This document shows, one piece after another, positions 1 to 9,412 of a DNA stretch of 64,000 nt. The stretch spans positions 2,170,001 through 2,234,000 of the forward strand of contig NZ_CP116871.1 in assembly GCF_031885415.1 (NCBI RefSeq), written 5' to 3'. The stretch comes from Microbacterium forte. Its GTDB lineage: Bacteria; Actinomycetota; Actinomycetes; Actinomycetales; Microbacteriaceae. The position numbers and the translations under genes are program-made. Within the stretch, counting starts at the first letter, position 1. The number at the start of each line of letters is the position of its first letter. The notes below the pieces were generated by a model. It worked only from the letters and a program-made list of their open reading frames with translations, searched no databases and was not told where the DNA came from.

Positions 1-1
1 C

Positions 2-352
2 CCCGACCGATTGCGTGAATTGGCCCGCTTGCACCCACGGACAGGGCCGCTGGACCGCACCCTCCGATTCGGGGAACTGACCCTCGACATCACGCACCGC
101 AGCCTCCGTTGGCAGAAGCATGCGCTGTTGCTTCCTCCGCGCGAATTCGAACTCCTGCATCAGATCATGCGCGCGTACCCGGAGAGCGTGAGCATTGACA
201 CACTCGCCCTCGCCTTCGGCTCCGACCTTGAGGATCCGCACGCCTCTGTTCGCGTCGCCATGACGAAGCTGCGCGCACGGCTGGCGACTTTCGCCCCCGC
301 ACAAGCCCTCATCGAGACGGTGCGAGTCGCCGGCTACCGGCTCGCGTCCTGA
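2..352 (+). CDS. Response regulator, OmpR-type DNA-binding domain (5' partial)
   Basis: The reading frame is open to the left edge of the window, so this is the C-terminal part of a longer protein. The visible 117 residues form an OmpR/PhoB-type winged helix: a beta-rich start (FGELTLDI), a recognition-helix region around residues 40-85 (LPPREFELL, then SVRVAMTKLRARL) and the typical closing hairpin VRVAGYRL. Proteins of this family bind promoter DNA after phosphorylation of an N-terminal receiver domain, which would lie outside the window. No sensor kinase is visible. The stop codon overlaps the end of the convergent arsC-like gene by 19 bases. What it regulates cannot be told from here. Confidence 0.75.
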   Translation, partial: PDRLRELARLHPRTGPLDRTLRFGELTLDITHRSLRWQKHALLLPPREFELLHQIMRAYPESVSIDTLALAFGSDLEDPHASVRVAMTKLRARLATFAPAQALIETVRVAGYRLAS

Positions 353-1290
353 GGCTCCACTTTGAGCTCGACCAGGAGTTGTAGCACCCGGGCGCGAATG
401 TCGTCTCGAACGCCACGAAGACCGTCTTGGTCGAGCTCCAACGGATCCGGTAGATCCCACTCCATGTAGCGGCGCCCAGGGAAGACGGGGCACGCATCCC
501 CACACCCCATCGTGATGACGTAGTCGGCGGCACGCACCACTTCATCGGTCAGCGGTTTCGGGAACTCTCCCCACAGCTCCACGCCCACTTCCTCGAGCGC
601 AGCGGCAACACGAGGGTGTGCACCCTCCGCCGGTGAGGAACCTGCGGTACGCACGTGCACCCGGCCGCCCGAAAGATGACGTAGCAGGGCTCCAGCCATC
701 TGCGACCGCCCCGCGTTCTGAACGCACACAAACAGGACCTCAGGAGTGTCACGGAGAACCAGGCCCTGACTAGTCGCCAGTGCGTCCAAGCGGTCGGCCG
801 CGTACCGAGCGGTCATCGTCAACAGGTGCTCACGCACTCGCGTTCGCTGGCTCAGCAACAGGTAGCTTTGGGCGACATAACCGGCCACTGTCTCGCGGCT
901 GAAGGTTGAACTGAATCTGTAAGAGAGGTCGTCAACGACGGTGGCCACAGCGCGTGGGAGAGCCGTGACGGGAGCCTCGGGGGTTGTCGGCTCAATCGAC
1001 TCACTCAACAGCAGTCTCCCGAAACGGACCCAGGCATCGACGGTCGGCACCCAGACATCGTCATCGCTGCGGATGAGATCGACGAGCTCCAGCGAGTGGA
1101 TTGCTTGCTCGACGACCGAGAGATCGGCATTCAGCACAACCGCTATGTCCGGCGCTTTGATACCGGAAGCAAGCGCGCTGAGAACACGGAGCGTGTCGGG
1201 GTTACCGAGAACCGACACTTGACCTGCGCGCTCCCGGGCAGCACGCTCGCCGAGAGGGCTTCCCACTCGGTGCTGCGACTCCTCGCTCAC
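334..1290 (-). CDS. arsC: Arsenate reductase (LMW-phosphatase type) with N-terminal HTH-like extension
   Basis: This 318-residue protein ends in a low-molecular-weight phosphatase-type arsenate reductase domain (about residues 180-315). The P-loop is CVQNAGRS (CX5R), followed by an MGCGDACP segment that holds candidate resolving cysteines and an acidic WDLPDP loop. Such enzymes reduce As(V) to As(III), in actinobacteria usually with mycothiol or thioredoxin. In front of the catalytic domain lie a winged-helix-like segment (about 25-95) and a three-helix segment (about 105-170, LSYRFSSTFSRETV), so the protein is about twice the size of a bare ArsC. The start overlaps the stop of the upstream ArsR-family gene by four bases (ATGA), which indicates translational coupling. 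No arsenite efflux pump is visible in the window. Confidence 0.85.
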   Translation of the reverse strand: MSEESQHRVGSPLGERAARERAGQVSVLGNPDTLRVLSALASGIKAPDIAVVLNADLSVVEQAIHSLELVDLIRSDDDVWVPTVDAWVRFGRLLLSESIEPTTPEAPVTALPRAVATVVDDLSYRFSSTFSRETVAGYVAQSYLLLSQRTRVREHLLTMTARYAADRLDALATSQGLVLRDTPEVLFVCVQNAGRSQMAGALLRHLSGGRVHVRTAGSSPAEGAHPRVAAALEEVGVELWGEFPKPLTDEVVRAADYVITMGCGDACPVFPGRRYMEWDLPDPLELDQDGLRGVRDDIRARVLQLLVELKVEPQDASR

Positions 1291-1604
1291 CGCAGAAAAT
1301 CCTCAACGGCGCTGCGGCGCGTCGGGTGCACGGAGAGCCAGCCGAGCTTGCCGTCCTGCTCACGTGCCAGGAACCCGTCGTCCAAGAGAATGCGGACGTG
1401 ATGGGTCACTGTCGGCTGCCGCAGCCCCAGCGCCTCCGTCAGTTGACCTACGGTCGCCCGTTCATCAGCCGAGCCCAGCACGATACTCAAAATCTGGAGA
1501 CGAGTCGGATCAGCGACCGCCCTCAGCGTCCGCGCCAGCTCTTCGGCCGCACCACGATTGAGCGCAGCTCCGACCCGAGGCTTCGGTGCAGGCTGAGCGG
1601 TCAT
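1287..1604 (-). CDS. ArsR-family transcriptional regulator without cysteines
   Basis: This is a 105-residue winged-helix repressor. ADPTRLQIL and the helix-turn-helix TVGQLTEALGLRQPTVTHH followed by VRILLDDGFL are typical of ArsR/SmtB proteins, which leave DNA when they bind a metal(loid). The protein contains no cysteine at all, so the usual thiolate As(III) site of ArsR cannot exist here. It may sense another ligand or use His/Asp residues. It overlaps the downstream arsC by four bases and is first in that two-gene operon. The 76 bases between it and the NACHT gene must hold its promoter; no clear operator palindrome was found there. Confidence 0.85.
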   Translation of the reverse strand: MTAQPAPKPRVGAALNRGAAEELARTLRAVADPTRLQILSIVLGSADERATVGQLTEALGLRQPTVTHHVRILLDDGFLAREQDGKLGWLSVHPTRRSAVEDFLR

Positions 1605-1680
1605 GCCAGGATTCTAGTTGCCGAACCTTGCGACCCCCTCAGACGTGCCGGTGCTCGAAACGTGCGGGACTGAGACGCGA

Positions 1681-4413
1681 CTACTTCGCGAACATGTCGC
1701 CGCGAAGCTTCGACGCGGCGTGCAACCGAAGTAGCTCGATACTGAGGGCTGCGCTTGCCGGACTGCTCTGCGACAAGCTCTTCGCAGCAGCTGCAAGGGC
1801 GGGACGAGCGGCATCCCGCTCAAGAGCAATCAGCATGTCGACCGAGACTCCGAGCGAACGTCCCCGCCAGACAGCACCAGGCGTCTGCAGTTGCTCGACA
1901 AGGAGGAGGACCTCCGCCGTCGGGTTGGATGCCCGGGCGAGAGCGCGTGCGAGGATCGCCGCATCAGCGTGGATCGGTCCGGGTTCGGGTCTGATGTATT
2001 TCCGCCCCTCGGTCAAGGTCGTTCGTGCCTGCTTGGCGAGATCTGACATACCGGCACTATTGTCGCTCAATGCGCGGGTGGCGAGGTTTGCAGGGTTCTC
2101 GCGGCTGAGCTCGTGCAGGGCTTCAAGCACGATGGCCTGCTCTCGCTCGCCTTGCTCCAACGCAGTCGCCAGAAGGTTCGCAACGCCGGCCGGCATGCCA
2201 TCAGCGAGATCTGCGAATTGGTTCACAGCGGCGCTGAGGAGTTTGCGTCGTGTCGCCGGGAACTCGATCCCGAAGTTGTCGAGGTAGAGGTCGCCGGCGA
2301 GGCTCGCGCCGAGGGCTGTGATCGGCGACTCGGCGGCTTGAGTGTCGTATTGAACGACGATGTTGATGAGGTCATCGATGAGGTGCTCTCGACGCTTCAG
2401 CAGGCGGCCCGCCGCGAGCAGCCACGTGTTGCGCCAGTGACTTGATGGAACGAGTTCGCGCAGGTTCTGCAAGACGACCTGTTCGTCACCATCGGTGATC
2501 GCGCGAGCCGCCATGTATTCCTGCAGCGATCGCACCTCGAACTCATACTTCGATGTCTTCGGGGAGACGAGCATGACCAGTCGCTCCGTCGACAGTTTGA
2601 GGAGAGTCGTCGCGATCGACTCCGATTCACTCTCTTCGAACCCAGCCGCGCTCAGCCGGCGGCATAGGATACGGGAGATCTCGGCTTTCGTGAGGATAGC
2701 GTCCGAGTTACCTGGTCGCTCAGTTCTTGCTTGCAGCTTGAGCCCGGCCTGTTCGTGAAGATGGTCGATGTGTGGGCGCAGCGACTTCAGTTCCGTGAAG
2801 GCTTCACTTTTCGCCAGTTCACGGTCGTAGACGACGCGATAGTACCGGTCGAACAGCTCGAATCGATCCGTCGGAAGGTCGACTGCTTCTTCAGCGAGAG
2901 CAGTCATGATCGTCACCTGCAACGGTGTGGTCATCAGTCGTTGCGTCACTCGTTCATGGACGGCCGTGATGAGCCTTTGTGCAACCTGCTCGGCGAGGTC
3001 CGGATCGTCGACCGCCCGCAACGCGGTGAGTGCTTCCGAGTAGCTAATCGCTTCTGTCTCGGTGAGTTCAGACAGGATGATCTGCGTGCAGGGAAACGCA
3101 TCGTCGAACTCCCGCCGGTATCCCTGTGGGCGTGTTGTGGCGACGAAGAGCACGTCCGCCTTCTCAGAGCTGAGCTCGCTCACTAGCGCTGTGACGGCCT
3201 CGATGAGCCGGCTGCGGATCTTCGCGTCAGGCACCTCGTCAAGGCCGTCGAGCACGAGGCATGACGGCCAGGTGCGCAACCAGTCCAGCAACGCCCCTGG
3301 GTCCGACTTCTTCCCCCGAATCAGGATGGAATCTGCAATGTAGGTGAGCAATGAAAACGTCGACGGGGAGGATGCGATTGCGGCCCCCGCCTTTGCCAGC
3401 TCGATCACGAACGGCCACCGACGTTTCTGCGGGTTCGGGATTCCCGCCTTTCTGAGCCGTGCGTCGAGGCCATCGAAGGCGAGCTGCGCCCTCTCGCCGT
3501 ACTCCGCGACGTTTGTGTCAGCGAGGAAGGCGACACGATACGTGTGGGCGATCACTTGGGCGATCGTGCTCTTGCCCTGACCTGGGCCTCCAACGATGAC
3601 CACCCCGCGAGGCCCCCGCCCTGAGACGGTCGACAAGTGGAGGTCTCCGATTTGCACCGTCTCGGCCGCGGTCATCAACCGCAGGTGGCCCTCCTCGCCC
3701 GCGCGCGCCTCCGCAGTGAACGGCAAATCGATAGCGATGTCCGCGAGCCTCACCTTCGACGCGTCGTTGTACCCCGCGTCGCCCGTTCGAACCCATTGCC
3801 TGTTGATGAGCTCGGCGACTGCATGCCCAGCAAGCCGGTCCACCTCGAGAGCTGTCTTTTCCGGGAGCAGTTCGGCGACTTGCGCAAGAAAGTCGCCGGT
3901 GACGATCTGCTCCAGGTATCGCTGTCGAATGGACGTGTGGGTGTCGAGCATGACGCGAATCTCGTCGTAGTCCCACACGTACCACCCACGCAGCCCCAAA
4001 TCTTCCGCGTTGGCTGCAAGAAGCTGGTCGAACTGGTCGCGGCCGCCCGTGTCTTTGGTCCCCGTCAGCACAACGTTGGTGGAGAACAGCAGGTACTCCG
4101 GCGTCTTCTCGCCGACCCTCCTCTTTACGAGCCAACCACGCAGCTCGGAGCGGACCTCGTCAAGGAACCAACGCCAGTCAGCCGTCGTCGATACAGGCTT
4201 CTCGTTGTACTTCATTTGAATGACGCCGTAGCCATCCCACTTCGCGCCCGCCCCGACCGGGAAGTCGACGCGGCCGTCGAACGTGGCGTCGCGCTGCGCG
4301 TCGCGACCTGACCCAAACGGCCGGACACCATTGCCCAGCTCAGCCTTTGCAAGCGCTTGGAGCATGTGCTCGAACTGCTGCCAGCCCATTCGGTTGAGGT
4401 TGTAGTGGCCCAC
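1681..4413 (-). CDS. NACHT-type STAND NTPase with N-terminal restriction-nuclease-like domain (putative defence protein)
   Basis: This is a protein of about 910 residues. The first 100 residues look like a PD-(D/E)XK nuclease of the Mrr kind: FEHML, then GRDAQRDATFDG and YGVIQMKY supply candidate E, D and QxK residues. A P-loop NTPase follows, with Walker A GGPGQGKST near residue 278 and Walker B CLVLDGLDEVPD near 390, the arrangement of NACHT/STAND proteins. A helical region without clear motifs fills residues 600-910. NACHT proteins in bacteria often act as phage sensors that trigger an effector, here plausibly DNA cleavage. The GTG start at 4413 is preferred because GGAGG lies six bases before it; a TTG start 18 bases upstream lacks such a site. 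The 280 bases upstream, to the divergent gene at 4694, show no gene. The biological role is inferred. Confidence 0.75.
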   Translation of the reverse strand: MGHYNLNRMGWQQFEHMLQALAKAELGNGVRPFGSGRDAQRDATFDGRVDFPVGAGAKWDGYGVIQMKYNEKPVSTTADWRWFLDEVRSELRGWLVKRRVGEKTPEYLLFSTNVVLTGTKDTGGRDQFDQLLAANAEDLGLRGWYVWDYDEIRVMLDTHTSIRQRYLEQIVTGDFLAQVAELLPEKTALEVDRLAGHAVAELINRQWVRTGDAGYNDASKVRLADIAIDLPFTAEARAGEEGHLRLMTAAETVQIGDLHLSTVSGRGPRGVVIVGGPGQGKSTIAQVIAHTYRVAFLADTNVAEYGERAQLAFDGLDARLRKAGIPNPQKRRWPFVIELAKAGAAIASSPSTFSLLTYIADSILIRGKKSDPGALLDWLRTWPSCLVLDGLDEVPDAKIRSRLIEAVTALVSELSSEKADVLFVATTRPQGYRREFDDAFPCTQIILSELTETEAISYSEALTALRAVDDPDLAEQVAQRLITAVHERVTQRLMTTPLQVTIMTALAEEAVDLPTDRFELFDRYYRVVYDRELAKSEAFTELKSLRPHIDHLHEQAGLKLQARTERPGNSDAILTKAEISRILCRRLSAAGFEESESESIATTLLKLSTERLVMLVSPKTSKYEFEVRSLQEYMAARAITDGDEQVVLQNLRELVPSSHWRNTWLLAAGRLLKRREHLIDDLINIVVQYDTQAAESPITALGASLAGDLYLDNFGIEFPATRRKLLSAAVNQFADLADGMPAGVANLLATALEQGEREQAIVLEALHELSRENPANLATRALSDNSAGMSDLAKQARTTLTEGRKYIRPEPGPIHADAAILARALARASNPTAEVLLLVEQLQTPGAVWRGRSLGVSVDMLIALERDAARPALAAAAKSLSQSSPASAALSIELLRLHAASKLRGDMFAK

Positions 4414-4693
4414 AGAGTCCCTCCGGGTCAACGTCGACGCCTATGAGGCGCATTAGAGACATTCTGTACCAGTGCTGCTGCCTATCCGGCTGAACCGGCG
4501 AGCGAACGCGTTCGACCGTACGGGGTTCTCCCGGCGACGAGAAACGATCCCAATCCGATCACCAGCGCGCACATTTGAGCCGAGTAGGGCGAGGCCTGAG
4601 CTCCGCCCGCCTGCCATTGAACCGATCGGATCCTCGACGTCAATGCCCAGGGAACCCTCCCCTTCCGGTGAAGGCTCATCTACGCTGTCGCAC

Positions 4694-5344
4694 ATGGATG
4701 AAACCGATGGCCAGCCACGGCCCCGCCCTTGGCAAGCACAGCCATCCACCGATGTGATCGCGGCGTTCACTGACGCCGTCGCTCGGTTGAACGCCGACGG
4801 GGACTTCATCGTTCGAGCGCTGACTGACCAGCTGCTCGCAGAGCGACCGATCGCGGACCAGGAAGAGCTGACGCCGCAGGAGATCAGCTATCTCACCCGG
4901 TCCAAGGCCTTCACGCCCGAGTCGTTCGAGAAGACATCGACTCGGGTTGCTCGCGGCGGTCTTCTGGCGAGCGAAGCGAGCACCCTTCTGACGGGCGTGC
5001 TTCAAACCATGTCCGCGTCCGCAGCCGCTGCCTTCTTGAGTATGGACGAGGACTCGCTCTTCGCCGCCGCCGATCGTGGCGAGTTGTACGCCGTCGATGT
5101 TGCCCACTCCAGACGGTTTCCGTCGTGGCAGTTCAGTCTCTCGTCGCCAGGAAAAATCCTGCCGCACCTGACCGAGATCATCGACATTGTGAAAGACAAA
5201 GGATGGGTGTCGGTATCGGCTCTCATGGCGACGCCCCAGTCGATCATGGTCACCGACGGGCACCAGAGCCCTGTGGAATGGTTCAGGCGCGGCGGCGACG
5301 CGGAGACCCTGGCTCGGATCATCGAGGCTCAGAAGTGGCGATAG
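4694..5344 (+). CDS. Orphan antitoxin-like protein, homologous to the RES-system antitoxin at 9413
   Basis: This 216-residue protein aligns along most of its length with the antitoxin at 9413-10174. Shared points are LT-QE followed by FTPE, a GG, an HTH-like stretch, the pair PSWQF/PRWQF, a PHL and the end segment TPQ...SPVEW/TPIEW. No RES toxin lies next to it; the following gene is convergent. It may be a leftover antitoxin, a regulator, or an antitoxin for a non-RES partner such as one of the two large neighbours. The frame is open upstream to 4472, but the ATG at 4694 is chosen because the upstream part has shadow-like composition. No good Shine-Dalgarno is present; TACGCT eight bases before the ATG could be the -10 of a leaderless transcript. 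Confidence 0.6.
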   Translation: MDETDGQPRPRPWQAQPSTDVIAAFTDAVARLNADGDFIVRALTDQLLAERPIADQEELTPQEISYLTRSKAFTPESFEKTSTRVARGGLLASEASTLLTGVLQTMSASAAAAFLSMDEDSLFAAADRGELYAVDVAHSRRFPSWQFSLSSPGKILPHLTEIIDIVKDKGWVSVSALMATPQSIMVTDGHQSPVEWFRRGGDAETLARIIEAQKWR

Positions 5345-5395
5345 AGCTCCTGCTGGGGACGTGAATTCGTGCGCGCCGCCGCTCTCGCATGTCAC

Positions 5396-8300
5396 CTACG
5401 GCGTTTGGCCTCGAGCTGCGAGAAACTCCGTCGCCGTCTCAACCCGATACCGCTCGTCGACGTAGTTTGCCGGAGTGAGATTTCGGGTTACGAAGAGCGT
5501 GCTCAGGCGAAACTGCTCGCCTTCAGGCGGGTCCCCGAGTCCGAGGCGCGTCGCAATGCTCGCGACGTGGGGCGCTAGTTCGCTCTCCTTGCGGGCTAGC
5601 TGCGTGGCGTAGCAGGGCTTGGCCCCGCGGTCTCCTACCTGGTCCCGGAAGAAGGTGCGCAGTTGGCGTGCCGTCTCAGCGAATCCGTGCACCGACGCAG
5701 GATCCTTCGCCTCGATTAACCAGATGGTGCTATCGCCAGGGCGTCCGCACACGAGGTCAACTTCGGTCGTGAGAATCGGCACGCCGAGTCGCGCGTGGTC
5801 GTTGGGTTTCACGCGGGCGACCGTGGTGTAGCCGAGTTCCTCTAGCCGGTCTTGAAGGAATCTTTCGAACCGAATATTGCGGCGCGCACGGCGATCCGCA
5901 AGCGCGTTGCTGACAGGCTGGGGAACGTCTCCCGCCCAGGGAAGAACTCCTTGGAGGAGGTGGCGGTAGTAGACCTGGAAGGACGTCAGTAAGTACTGCG
6001 GGCTGATAATGAGTCGTCCGTCCGAGTCTTGCACCAGCGGTTGCACGAGGAGCCGGTGACGCCGTGTGCGCGTTTGCCAGGGTTTCCACTCCACGGCTTG
6101 CATCTGGACGGCCGTGCTGGTGAGCATCCGAATAGCGGCGTCAACACGCGTTCTCTGCGACTCATCCGCGTCCGGGCCCAGCGCGTCACAGACCCATGCT
6201 GTTGCCTCGGCCACGGTGACGTGCGCGGTCGTCCTGCTTGGCTCGAACGTTTCCCACTTTGCGAGGGTGGCGAGTGCGGCGAGCATGTCCTGCGACGTCG
6301 CTCCCCATGCCGGCTGGAACGCATCTTCGACGTCGTCTTCTTCGTTCGCCTGTTGCAGCGAGTCGTCGTCTTGAGTGCCGTGCAATCGGACGCTCGCAGC
6401 TGCACGGGTCAGTTCGTCGTTTCGCAGGCCCCACGCCGATGCGTCGGGATGCGGATCGTCGTCAACTGCCAGCTCGTACATCGGGCTGAGGTTGATGACT
6501 GCGGGCGCGACTTGGTGATACATCCGCTCACTCAGCGTGGTCGCGGTGAGGTACGCATCTGCGGCGGCAAGAAGACCGCTCCACTCCTGAGGAGTGATCG
6601 GCTTCACCGCCGCCGGATTGCCCAGGATGCGCAAGGCAGCCTCCACCACGATCTCGTTACACTGACGAAGCTGAAGTGTCTCCGCCGAGAGCTCGGCCGT
6701 GCGGGTGAGCGGATCCCATTCGGTCGCGAGATTCGCTGCGACTCGGGATAGATCGTCTTGCTGATGAATGGCACTGTCCATCACCCCCGCCAGCTGCTCC
6801 ATCCCCGTGAGCACCACCTCGCTCACGTCGTGTCTCTTGATTCCTTCAGTCAGGGTCTCGAGAGCAAGGGGCGCAAGATGCTCGCGGATGAGTCGATTCG
6901 CGTCGTCCGCTCGGTACTCTCCCGGTTGAACGCCGGCGTCGTGGAGTCGTCGTCCCAAAGCCGCAACCATGCGGCTCTCATCAGAGGGTCGTAGACGCCA
7001 CGGATCAGGCAGGTGATTGAGAGTGGTCCGGGCCTGCTTCATCTCCAAGATGAGAAAGGGTCTCGCTGTGCGCCACTGGTCGCGGAGCGCCGCTCCGGTG
7101 TCGATATCCATGCCGCCCGCGCGGAGCAGATCGAACACTGCATCCGCTGTTAGGAGATTCGCCGCGTGCGGATCTCCATTCGCCGAGTCTGCGAATCCCT
7201 CGACATCGATGCGCCACAAGAAGTTGACTGGTTCGTCGACGGCACGCGCGTGCGGGTCGAGATACGGCGTGACCACACCGGGCGGTTCACCCGAGACCGT
7301 TTCCGATGCGTGGAGGTAGAGGACGTATCCGGGCACATCGATCTCCTGGTGCGCGAAACGCCATCGATCACCAAGCGCAGCGAAGCCGTAGATTAGCCCG
7401 CCGCAGAAGTCGAAGAAGAACCGTCGGTGGTCGGCAGATGCTTCCTCCAGGCTCGCCCGTGCCACGGCAACGGGAGGTTCGGTGAGAGCGAGAGACCACC
7501 CGTCAACACTCGGCGCGATGTTGACACCGCGGGTGGCGTCGTACATGGGGTCACCTGCGATCATCGCGACGTTTGCGACGGGCCCCGGGGCGACTTCTGC
7601 CGCTCGGAGGTCTCGAATCGGGGGAAGCCCAACCCTGAGGAGCGCCACTTCGAGATCCGATAGCTCTACCGCTCGATCCCACTCGGCCTCGCCCGCGTGC
7701 GCTTCAAAGTAGACGGCATTGGGTACCACGCCACCCTTGAAAAAAGACTTGCCATTGGCTTTCCATGGCTCCCAGTAGTTGATCGCTTCCCATCCGAAAC
7801 TCTCAGGGAAATCGGGAGCGCTCAGGTCCCGCGTGAATGCGTAGAGATCATCGTCGGACGTAGCCGTTTCCGCGATCCAGGTCAGGTCTTCGAGCGCGAG
7901 TTTTGCTTCGCCGACCGCCTGCGGCACAGCGATGTGACCGGGCGCAGCGAACACCGTCAACGGGATGACCTCCGCGCCCGGCCTGACGGTTCCTCGTCGC
8001 CCGCCCGCCATCCGCACCGGCACAGGGTCTGATTGCGACCTCACCTGTTTCGCCAGCTCCACTGAGCCGATGTATGGCGCCGGCGCGGCCCCCAGGTCGG
8101 GGACGTAGATGACTGAGACGGCGATGAAAGTGGACGGGTTCACCGGCACCAACCACTGAACGTCAATCCCGCGAAGCGGGGAATCGAGGCCTTCGCTGTT
8201 GGGAGGAGCTTCGATCAAGCTGTTGGAAAAGCGCCATAGGGACTGGCGAATCTGGTTCAGGCAAGAACTCCGGAGGGCTCGTCGTGCTTGCCCGTCCCGG

Positions 8301-9154
8301 TCGAGCGCAGACACCAGTTCTCGTACGGCATGGGCCATGATCTCTGGGATGAAAAGTGGCGGCACCCATCGATGTGCACCCGCCGAGTCAGCGAAGCGAA
8401 GGTACCTCCCGAACGGGCTGGAGAGACTCTCCGCGTCGAACGTGGCCCGACTTGCGGAGTTCGTCATCCATTCCAACGCCCTTTCATCAGCTTCACCGAG
8501 TTCGATGTGGTCGAGCGGGTTCAGGTTGAGGAGGGCCCGCGTCGCTTCGTACTCCGCGTCCGGCAGGGAGACCTCGTCGTTGAGCGCGAGGTCCGGGGCT
8601 GGTACCCATGCGTCTGCAAGGTGGCGGGCGCAGAAGTCGCCGTACTTCATCGCCACGTTCACCACGTTTGCGATGCCGAATTGAAATCGTCTGTGAAGCC
8701 GACCGTCTACCGCTTCCGCCATTCTGAGCGCACGCGTGAGGTCGGCGACCGGCCGTTCGGTGAGGCCAGGCACCGCGCGCAGCGGCTCAGAGCCGACCGC
8801 GAGGAAGACAGTTCGAGTCGGGTCGGTGGGGATGAAATCTTCACGCGCCGGGCCGATCCCATAGGTGGTAGCCGCTAGATCGGACAGTGCTTGGATCGAA
8901 GGCAGCGGCTGGTATTCGTCTGGCGCCGGAGCGGCGGAGGCTCGTAGCGCAGCCGCGAAGCTGCTCCCCAATGTCACCGACCGATGCCTGTTGCCGGGGG
9001 ACGTGGCGGCGGCGAAAATCAGCGTCCAGAGCTCGTCCGGATCGTACGCTGAAAAGGCCAGTTCGAGTGCGTCGGGCTCCCGTCGCGCGGCGCTCACCGC
9101 CCGCGGTTGAGATCGAGACCGCTTGCTTCTCCGAGTTTTCTTGCTCTTTCCCAC
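5396..9154 (-). CDS. Unrecognised protein of about 1250 residues with C-terminal PD-(D/E)XK nuclease motif
   Basis: The family is not recognised. The N-terminus is basic (KKTRRSKRSRS). Residues 40-1080 show no motif that can be named, apart from a conserved-looking central block with FFFDFCGGLIYGF. The last 160 residues look like a PD-(D/E)XK nuclease: FERFLQDRLEELGY (E near 1097), TTEVDLVCG (D near 1133) and IWLIEAKDP (E-x-K near 1148-1150), the order found in restriction and repair nucleases. The gene lies between two homologous antitoxin-like genes and near a NACHT NTPase, so defence against foreign DNA is a reasonable guess. The start is uncertain: GTG at 9154 (used), TTG at 9166 or GTG at 9097, none with a clear ribosome site. 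There is no frameshift or in-frame stop. Confidence 0.6.
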   Translation of the reverse strand: MGKSKKTRRSKRSRSQPRAVSAARREPDALELAFSAYDPDELWTLIFAAATSPGNRHRSVTLGSSFAAALRASAAPAPDEYQPLPSIQALSDLAATTYGIGPAREDFIPTDPTRTVFLAVGSEPLRAVPGLTERPVADLTRALRMAEAVDGRLHRRFQFGIANVVNVAMKYGDFCARHLADAWVPAPDLALNDEVSLPDAEYEATRALLNLNPLDHIELGEADERALEWMTNSASRATFDAESLSSPFGRYLRFADSAGAHRWVPPLFIPEIMAHAVRELVSALDRDGQARRALRSSCLNQIRQSLWRFSNSLIEAPPNSEGLDSPLRGIDVQWLVPVNPSTFIAVSVIYVPDLGAAPAPYIGSVELAKQVRSQSDPVPVRMAGGRRGTVRPGAEVIPLTVFAAPGHIAVPQAVGEAKLALEDLTWIAETATSDDDLYAFTRDLSAPDFPESFGWEAINYWEPWKANGKSFFKGGVVPNAVYFEAHAGEAEWDRAVELSDLEVALLRVGLPPIRDLRAAEVAPGPVANVAMIAGDPMYDATRGVNIAPSVDGWSLALTEPPVAVARASLEEASADHRRFFFDFCGGLIYGFAALGDRWRFAHQEIDVPGYVLYLHASETVSGEPPGVVTPYLDPHARAVDEPVNFLWRIDVEGFADSANGDPHAANLLTADAVFDLLRAGGMDIDTGAALRDQWRTARPFLILEMKQARTTLNHLPDPWRLRPSDESRMVAALGRRLHDAGVQPGEYRADDANRLIREHLAPLALETLTEGIKRHDVSEVVLTGMEQLAGVMDSAIHQQDDLSRVAANLATEWDPLTRTAELSAETLQLRQCNEIVVEAALRILGNPAAVKPITPQEWSGLLAAADAYLTATTLSERMYHQVAPAVINLSPMYELAVDDDPHPDASAWGLRNDELTRAAASVRLHGTQDDDSLQQANEEDDVEDAFQPAWGATSQDMLAALATLAKWETFEPSRTTAHVTVAEATAWVCDALGPDADESQRTRVDAAIRMLTSTAVQMQAVEWKPWQTRTRRHRLLVQPLVQDSDGRLIISPQYLLTSFQVYYRHLLQGVLPWAGDVPQPVSNALADRRARRNIRFERFLQDRLEELGYTTVARVKPNDHARLGVPILTTEVDLVCGRPGDSTIWLIEAKDPASVHGFAETARQLRTFFRDQVGDRGAKPCYATQLARKESELAPHVASIATRLGLGDPPEGEQFRLSTLFVTRNLTPANYVDERYRVETATEFLAARGQTP

Positions 9155-9342
9155 GCAAGCATTCAAGCGTAAGCCAACGACATCCGCACTGATTACTGAG
9201 CGTTGAAAGCGTTGCGCCGGGGAGGAAGGTGGCGAAGAGTTGGGGTGCCGCCTCGAACGCGCGGACGACAGGTCTCCTTCAACGCCGCTGCTCCCGGGCC
9301 AGGGAGCTCTTGACCGCTCTCACCTCGTCACCTCGCGGGGGT

Positions 9343-9382
9343 GCATACACGCAAAAGCGCGCGTAAGATATTGCGTGTACGC
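9343..9382. promoter_or_regulatory. Inverted repeat, likely autoregulatory operator of the RES toxin-antitoxin operon
   Basis: TACACGCAA (9346-9354) and TTGCGTGTA (9371-9379) are perfect inverted copies separated by 16 bases. With one mismatch the arms extend to 12 bases, GCATACACGCAA and TTGCGTGTACGC. The site lies 30 bases upstream of the antitoxin ATG, where an antitoxin or toxin-antitoxin complex would repress its own promoter. Confidence 0.6.
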
Positions 9383-9412
9383 GCTAACCAGATGACGACA
9401 CGAGGAGGCAAG

